From Sphaerimonospora cavernae (GTDB lineage Bacteria; Actinomycetota; Actinomycetes; Streptosporangiales; Streptosporangiaceae): a stretch of 64,000 nt of DNA. This document shows, piece after piece, positions 60,781-64,000 of this stretch. The notes under the pieces were generated by a model. That model worked only from the letters and a program-made list of their open reading frames with translations. It was not told the DNA's origin and ran no database searches. Both the position numbers and the translations under genes were made by a program. The stretch lies in contig NZ_JBHMQT010000013.1 of assembly GCF_042435035.1 (NCBI RefSeq), positions 47,648 to 111,647 on the forward strand, read 5' to 3'. Within the stretch, counting starts at the first letter, position 1; every line of letters begins with the position of its first letter.

Positions 60781-61935
60781 TCAGGTGCCGGCGGCGGCCA
60801 GGTGGAGCGCGCGCAGCGCCTGGCCTTCCATGTCGTGGGCGACATCGGCGTCGTCGATGGTCTGGGCGACGCTGGTCACGGCGTGCATCACGCCGCCGGC
60901 GCTCATGTCGCCGCCGCGGATGAAGTGACGCAGGATGTCGCGCTGCTGCTCCTCGGTGAACCGCAGCTTGGTAGCGACCACCTGGACGGTCTTCTCCGGA
61001 TCGGCGAGTTCGACGCCGGCGGCCGCGGTCAGCTCACGGATCTTGGCCTTGACGTAGTCGATGTCCAGGAAGGTGGTGATGGCATCACGGGTCTTGGCGG
61101 TGATCAACGCCAGGTTCTTGTCCTCGGTGTCGCCACTCCAGCGGATGATGTCGCCCTCGCCGTCACCGTTGAGGCGGCCGCCGAGATGGACGTGGCGGTG
61201 GGCGTCGGCGTTGATGGTCATGCCGTTGTTGCAGACCTGCACCAGAAGGCGCGGGGTCACGGTGAAGGCGCCGCAGCCGGTCTCACTGTTGCTGATCACG
61301 AATCCGGCGAACACCAGCGGGTTGTCGGCCCCCGTGGCGCCGGTGAACGGGCTGCGGTAGTTGCGCAGCAGTTCGGGGGCCAGGGCGGCGACCTGCTCGC
61401 ACACCACGCGGACGTACATGCGCCGCTCGGTCAGGTCGCAGCCGTCGATGCGGACGTCGGCTCCGGCGAGCCGTACCCCGTCCAGGGCGGCCATGAGGAC
61501 GTCCAGATTGTCGATGATCTTGTAGCGGTCCGACAGGAACGCCCGGGCCACGCCGGCCCCGTCGCCGGTGCCGCGCAGGGCGCGCACCAGGAAGCGGCGG
61601 TCGTCGGTCTCCAGCCAGCCGTTGACGTTGGCCGCGTACAGGCCAGGCCGTTCGGTGCGCAGCCGCCGCAGGTAGGCCGCGGGGATGCCGAGCTTTTCGG
61701 CCAGGCCCTGGTCGCAGATCTCGGTCGGCAGGTACAGGCCGGCGCTGTCGGTGACGCCGAGGTCCGACAGCACCGGCGGGGTGCCGATCAGCTCCAGGTG
61801 GGTGCCGACGGCGCGGATCTGCCCGGCGCCGACCAGGACGTCGACCTTGCGGGCGTGCTGGTCACGCAGCAGTGCGTGCAGGTCGCCCAGATCGGCGTTG
61901 CGGGTGGTCAGCGGAACGGGAGAGGCGATGGTCAT
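60781..61935 (-). CDS. DUF932 protein
   Basis: A 384-residue protein with the DUF932 pattern: RPGLYAANVNGWLE, FLSDRYKIIDNLDVLMAAL, ERRMYVRVVCEQ, PLVFAGFVISNSETGCGAFTVTPRLLVQVCNNGMTI (described by its ends) and RHVHLGGRL. This family is found on plasmids and phages and is thought to interact with DNA or act in recombination; the role is unproven. The start is ATG 61935 with GGAGCCCTCG upstream; the longer frame is not supported. It is one of four maintenance genes in tandem. Confidence 0.88.
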   Translation of the reverse strand: MTIASPVPLTTRNADLGDLHALLRDQHARKVDVLVGAGQIRAVGTHLELIGTPPVLSDLGVTDSAGLYLPTEICDQGLAEKLGIPAAYLRRLRTERPGLYAANVNGWLETDDRRFLVRALRGTGDGAGVARAFLSDRYKIIDNLDVLMAALDGVRLAGADVRIDGCDLTERRMYVRVVCEQVAALAPELLRNYRSPFTGATGADNPLVFAGFVISNSETGCGAFTVTPRLLVQVCNNGMTINADAHRHVHLGGRLNGDGEGDIIRWSGDTEDKNLALITAKTRDAITTFLDIDYVKAKIRELTAAAGVELADPEKTVQVVATKLRFTEEQQRDILRHFIRGGDMSAGGVMHAVTSVAQTIDDADVAHDMEGQALRALHLAAAGT

Positions 61936-61965
61936 CGAGGGCTCCTTTTCGGGTGATAAGCGGAA

Positions 61966-61992
61966 GGCCCGGCCTCGTTGCGAGGCCGGGCC
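61966..61992 (-). terminator. Perfect hairpin between parB-like and DUF932 genes
   Basis: GGCCCGGCCTCG (61966-61977) and CGAGGCCGGGCC (61981-61992) form a 12-bp stem with loop TTG. It lies 50 bases beyond the ParB-like stop and 31 bases before the DUF932 start, so it may end or attenuate the upstream transcript. Confidence 0.65.
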
Positions 61993-62041
61993 CGTGGGCG
62001 TGGTGCGGGCGCGCGGTGCGCGCCCTTGAGGAGGGGCTGGG

Positions 62042-63766
62042 TCAGGCCGCCGCCGAGTACGGCGTGCCCTCGTCAGCGTCGGCGGCGGCGTCGTCGGCGG
62101 CGCGGTCGGTTTCGGGGTCCACCCAGGCGTCGACGTCCGTCGCGGGCTCGCCACTCGGCTGCGCGGCAGCGGGGTTCTGCGGCCGGCTGTCGATGCCGGT
62201 CGGCGCGTCGGGTTCCGGCTCCTCGCCGGCGGAGATGCCGTCGTTCGTCTCCGCCGCATCCGGGTTTTGCGACTGGCCGTTGACGTCCGCGTCGTCGACC
62301 GGCGGGTCGAGCTCCAGTCCCTCGCCGGTGGGGGCGTCGCCGCGGTACGGCACTCCGTCGATGATGGCCTGCTCGATCGGTGTGGGCGGGTAGCCGAGCT
62401 GGGCCAGCAGGGACAGGTACCCGCGGGCGTGGGCGCGGCTGACCGGGCCGGATCGGTCCTGCCGCCAGGTGTATCTGGCCGTGTCCGGGACGGTCATCTG
62501 ATGCTCGTACGCCACGACGATCGGCGCCAGGGCCAGCAGGGGCAGCCGTCCCGGCCGGACAGTGACGGCACTCTCCACGCGGAAGTTCCCGGTGAGTGTG
62601 GCCCACAACGGGCTGTGCCGGGCGGCGGCGAGCTTGTCGCACAACGGGTCGGGCATCTCCACCAGCTGCCGGGCGACCCAGGCCAGGACCGGCTTGGGCG
62701 CGGTGGTCCGGGCGAGCAGGGCGGTCACCCATTCCTGGCGTACGACGGCGCTGGCCTTCCAGGCCCGGTTGCCCTCGATGACGAGCCGGCGCTCGAGGTC
62801 ATCGGCCGTGCCGGGTTCGGCCGTGCCGGTCACCACGGGAGCGGCCGGGGCGGCGTGGCCGTGCCGGTCCGGAGTGGTGCAGTAGGCCACCGCCGTGGTC
62901 TTGTCGAACGAATGGAAGTACACCCCATGCCCGGCGCAGGTGGCGTGCGTTTCGGGGTCGAAGCCGTCGACGGCGTCGGCCAGACGGGCGAGCGGGATCG
63001 CGCCGGGCGGCAGCTGCTCGGTGACGCTGATGCCGACCTGCTCCAGCTCGGCGCGCAGCCGGGCCTGCTCGGCGGCCTCGGCCCGTTCCGTACGGACGCG
63101 CTCGACCACGTAGCGGACCTTTCCTCCCCAGCGGAGCCGCTCGTGGATCTCCGCCAGGGCCTCTTCGTCGCCGTCGAACTCGGCCAGCAGCGCCAGGTCC
63201 TCCAGCGTCCACTCGTAATCCATCTGGCCGGCCATCTGCCGGGTGGTCGCGGACATGCCGCCGGCGGTGAGTGCCTCGCCGATCTGCCGGCGGCTGCGGC
63301 CGGTGATCTTCTGGAGGCGGGTACGACTCGCACCGGCCTGATGCGCCTCGAACAGCGCCTGGGCCTGCTCCACGGCGGTCAACCCGTGCCGGAACTCGTC
63401 GTCGTTCTCCACCACCATGTCGATGAACAGGGCGGCACGGTCACCGGCCTTGGCCAGGTCGACCAGGCACAGCAGGTCGGGCAGGTCCTTGCTGCGGGCG
63501 GCGGCCAGCCGCCGATTGCCCTTGGTCACCCAGAAGCGGTAGTCCTCCTCCCCCTCGGCCCGCTGGTGGTCGGCGGGGATCGGGATGACGTGCACCGGCA
63601 CCTGCTGCTCGGCGGCCAGGGACTGGCAGAAGGCCTCCGTCAGCGCGAAGTCGGCCCGGACGTTGCCGGGATGGTGGCCGAGGAACTTCAGCGAGATCCG
63701 GACCAGGCGGAGCCCCTCGGCCTCACCCAGGCCGGTCTCCCACTCGGCAACGGTTGTCGTGGACAT
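62042..63766 (-). CDS. ParB/Spo0J-like nuclease-fold protein
   Basis: A 574-residue protein. The N-terminal ParB domain shows ISLKFLGHHPGNVRADFALTEAF (spread over residues 25-50), VPVHVIPIP and RFWVTKGNRRLAAARSKDL, the GNRR box with the CTP-binding Arg pair. A HTH follows near residue 150 (SRTRLQKITGRSRRQIGEAL). The long C-terminal part is unlike ParB proper and ends in an acidic, Ala/Asp/Pro-rich tail. Large proteins of this type are common on actinobacterial plasmids. ATG 63766 follows AAAGAAGGAGTTCGT. A role in partition with the ParA at 314 is possible but that operon has its own partner. Confidence 0.85.
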   Translation of the reverse strand: MSTTTVAEWETGLGEAEGLRLVRISLKFLGHHPGNVRADFALTEAFCQSLAAEQQVPVHVIPIPADHQRAEGEEDYRFWVTKGNRRLAAARSKDLPDLLCLVDLAKAGDRAALFIDMVVENDDEFRHGLTAVEQAQALFEAHQAGASRTRLQKITGRSRRQIGEALTAGGMSATTRQMAGQMDYEWTLEDLALLAEFDGDEEALAEIHERLRWGGKVRYVVERVRTERAEAAEQARLRAELEQVGISVTEQLPPGAIPLARLADAVDGFDPETHATCAGHGVYFHSFDKTTAVAYCTTPDRHGHAAPAAPVVTGTAEPGTADDLERRLVIEGNRAWKASAVVRQEWVTALLARTTAPKPVLAWVARQLVEMPDPLCDKLAAARHSPLWATLTGNFRVESAVTVRPGRLPLLALAPIVVAYEHQMTVPDTARYTWRQDRSGPVSRAHARGYLSLLAQLGYPPTPIEQAIIDGVPYRGDAPTGEGLELDPPVDDADVNGQSQNPDAAETNDGISAGEEPEPDAPTGIDSRPQNPAAAQPSGEPATDVDAWVDPETDRAADDAAADADEGTPYSAAA

Positions 63767-63868
63767 ACGAACTCCTTCTTTCGAAAAAGCGGTACAGAAC
63801 GAAGAGATGCCGGCACAGCCGTACAGGTGGAGCTCGCCGGCGGCAGGAGCGCTTGCGAGCGCAGAGCC

Positions 63869-63904
63869 GTTCGGGCGGCCCGGTGGTCACCGGGCCGCCC
63901 GAAC
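63869..63904. terminator. Long perfect hairpin upstream of the parB-like gene
   Basis: GTTCGGGCGGCCCGGTG (63869-63885) and CACCGGGCCGCCCGAAC (63888-63904) form a 17-bp inverted repeat with a 2-base centre. It lies 8 bases beyond the stop of the partial gene on the minus strand and is a strong terminator candidate. Confidence 0.75.
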
Positions 63905-63911
63905 AGGGAGG

Positions 63912-64000
63912 TCAGCCTGCGAAGGACGCGGTGGCGGGGGCGGGCTCCTCGGCGACGACCGCGGAGGCGCCCTGGGCCAGGCGGCGGGGCGAGGCGTCGA
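63912..64000 (-). CDS. C-terminal end of a gene running off the window
   Basis: The last 28 codons of a minus-strand gene are visible and end LAQGASAVVAEEPAPATASFAG before TGA at 63912-63914. The Ala/Pro/Glu-rich end gives no family. The direction and the terminator after it show that it precedes the ParB-like gene. Confidence 0.6.
   Translation of the reverse strand, partial: DASPRRLAQGASAVVAEEPAPATASFAG

Overview
The window reads as an accessory replicon or integrated conjugative element of a filamentous actinobacterium. Base composition is very GC-rich, GTG and TTG starts are common, ATGA/GTGA overlaps couple many genes, and the gene families are typically actinobacterial (XRE-DUF5753, DUF397, DUF4913, DUF6247, SCO6880-like, HxlR). 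The families point to the Streptosporangiales (Nonomuraea/Actinomadura-like), but that is an inference from family content only. No rRNA, tRNA, CRISPR array or chromosomal housekeeping operon was seen.

Layout. (1) 0-7 kb: partition and replication, with ParA and a coupled partner carrying two ribbon-helix-helix-like segments, a RidA/HxlR divergent pair, a large primase-polymerase-like Rep protein and a small CopG-like protein separated by a hairpin-rich possible origin. (2) 7-26 kb: a type IV secretion-like conjugation locus: SLT-NlpC/P60 wall hydrolase, lipoprotein, pilin-like membrane protein, TcpC/VirB8-like, VirB6-like, SCO6880-like, VirB4 ATPase, VirD4 coupling protein and DUF4913. It is split by cargo: a lone tnpB element, a PIN toxin-antitoxin pair, a DUF6247/RelE-like pair, a DUF3800-like gene, a DUF6461 gene and a membrane STAND ATPase with near-identical TPR repeats. 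No relaxase was recognised. (3) 26-36 kb: an IS4-type transposase next to a tightly coupled six-gene operon (HprK-like kinase, GT2, APH-fold phosphotransferase, two GT-B glycosyltransferases, histidine phosphatase) with a divergent XRE-TPR regulator. (4) 36-52 kb: a defence island: IS1182 transposase, OLD-family ATPase-TOPRIM, DUF3800, a UvrD helicase with a C-terminal Fe-S PD-(D/E)XK nuclease, a decayed stretch (frameshifted NUDIX, N-terminally truncated RNase H-like and CYTH genes), and a complete type III-like restriction-modification pair. (5) 52-58 kb: the XRE/DUF397/ATP-binding triad, small secreted proteins, DUF1963 and a graveyard of transposase, HxlR and probable SDR fragments. (6) 58-64 kb: a metallopeptidase, then a plasmid-maintenance block (RHH protein, SSB, zinc-ribbon protein, DUF932, ParB-like protein) with strong hairpins between genes.

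How it fits together. Blocks 1, 2 and 6 form the replication, partition and transfer backbone. Blocks 3-5 and the inserts in block 2 are cargo acquired in pieces, as shown by orientation changes, toxin-antitoxin pairs and insertion-sequence debris at the joints. The two most interesting candidates for an undescribed system are the HprK-like/glycosyltransferase operon and the OLD-DUF3800-UvrD/PD-(D/E)XK group beside the type III enzymes.
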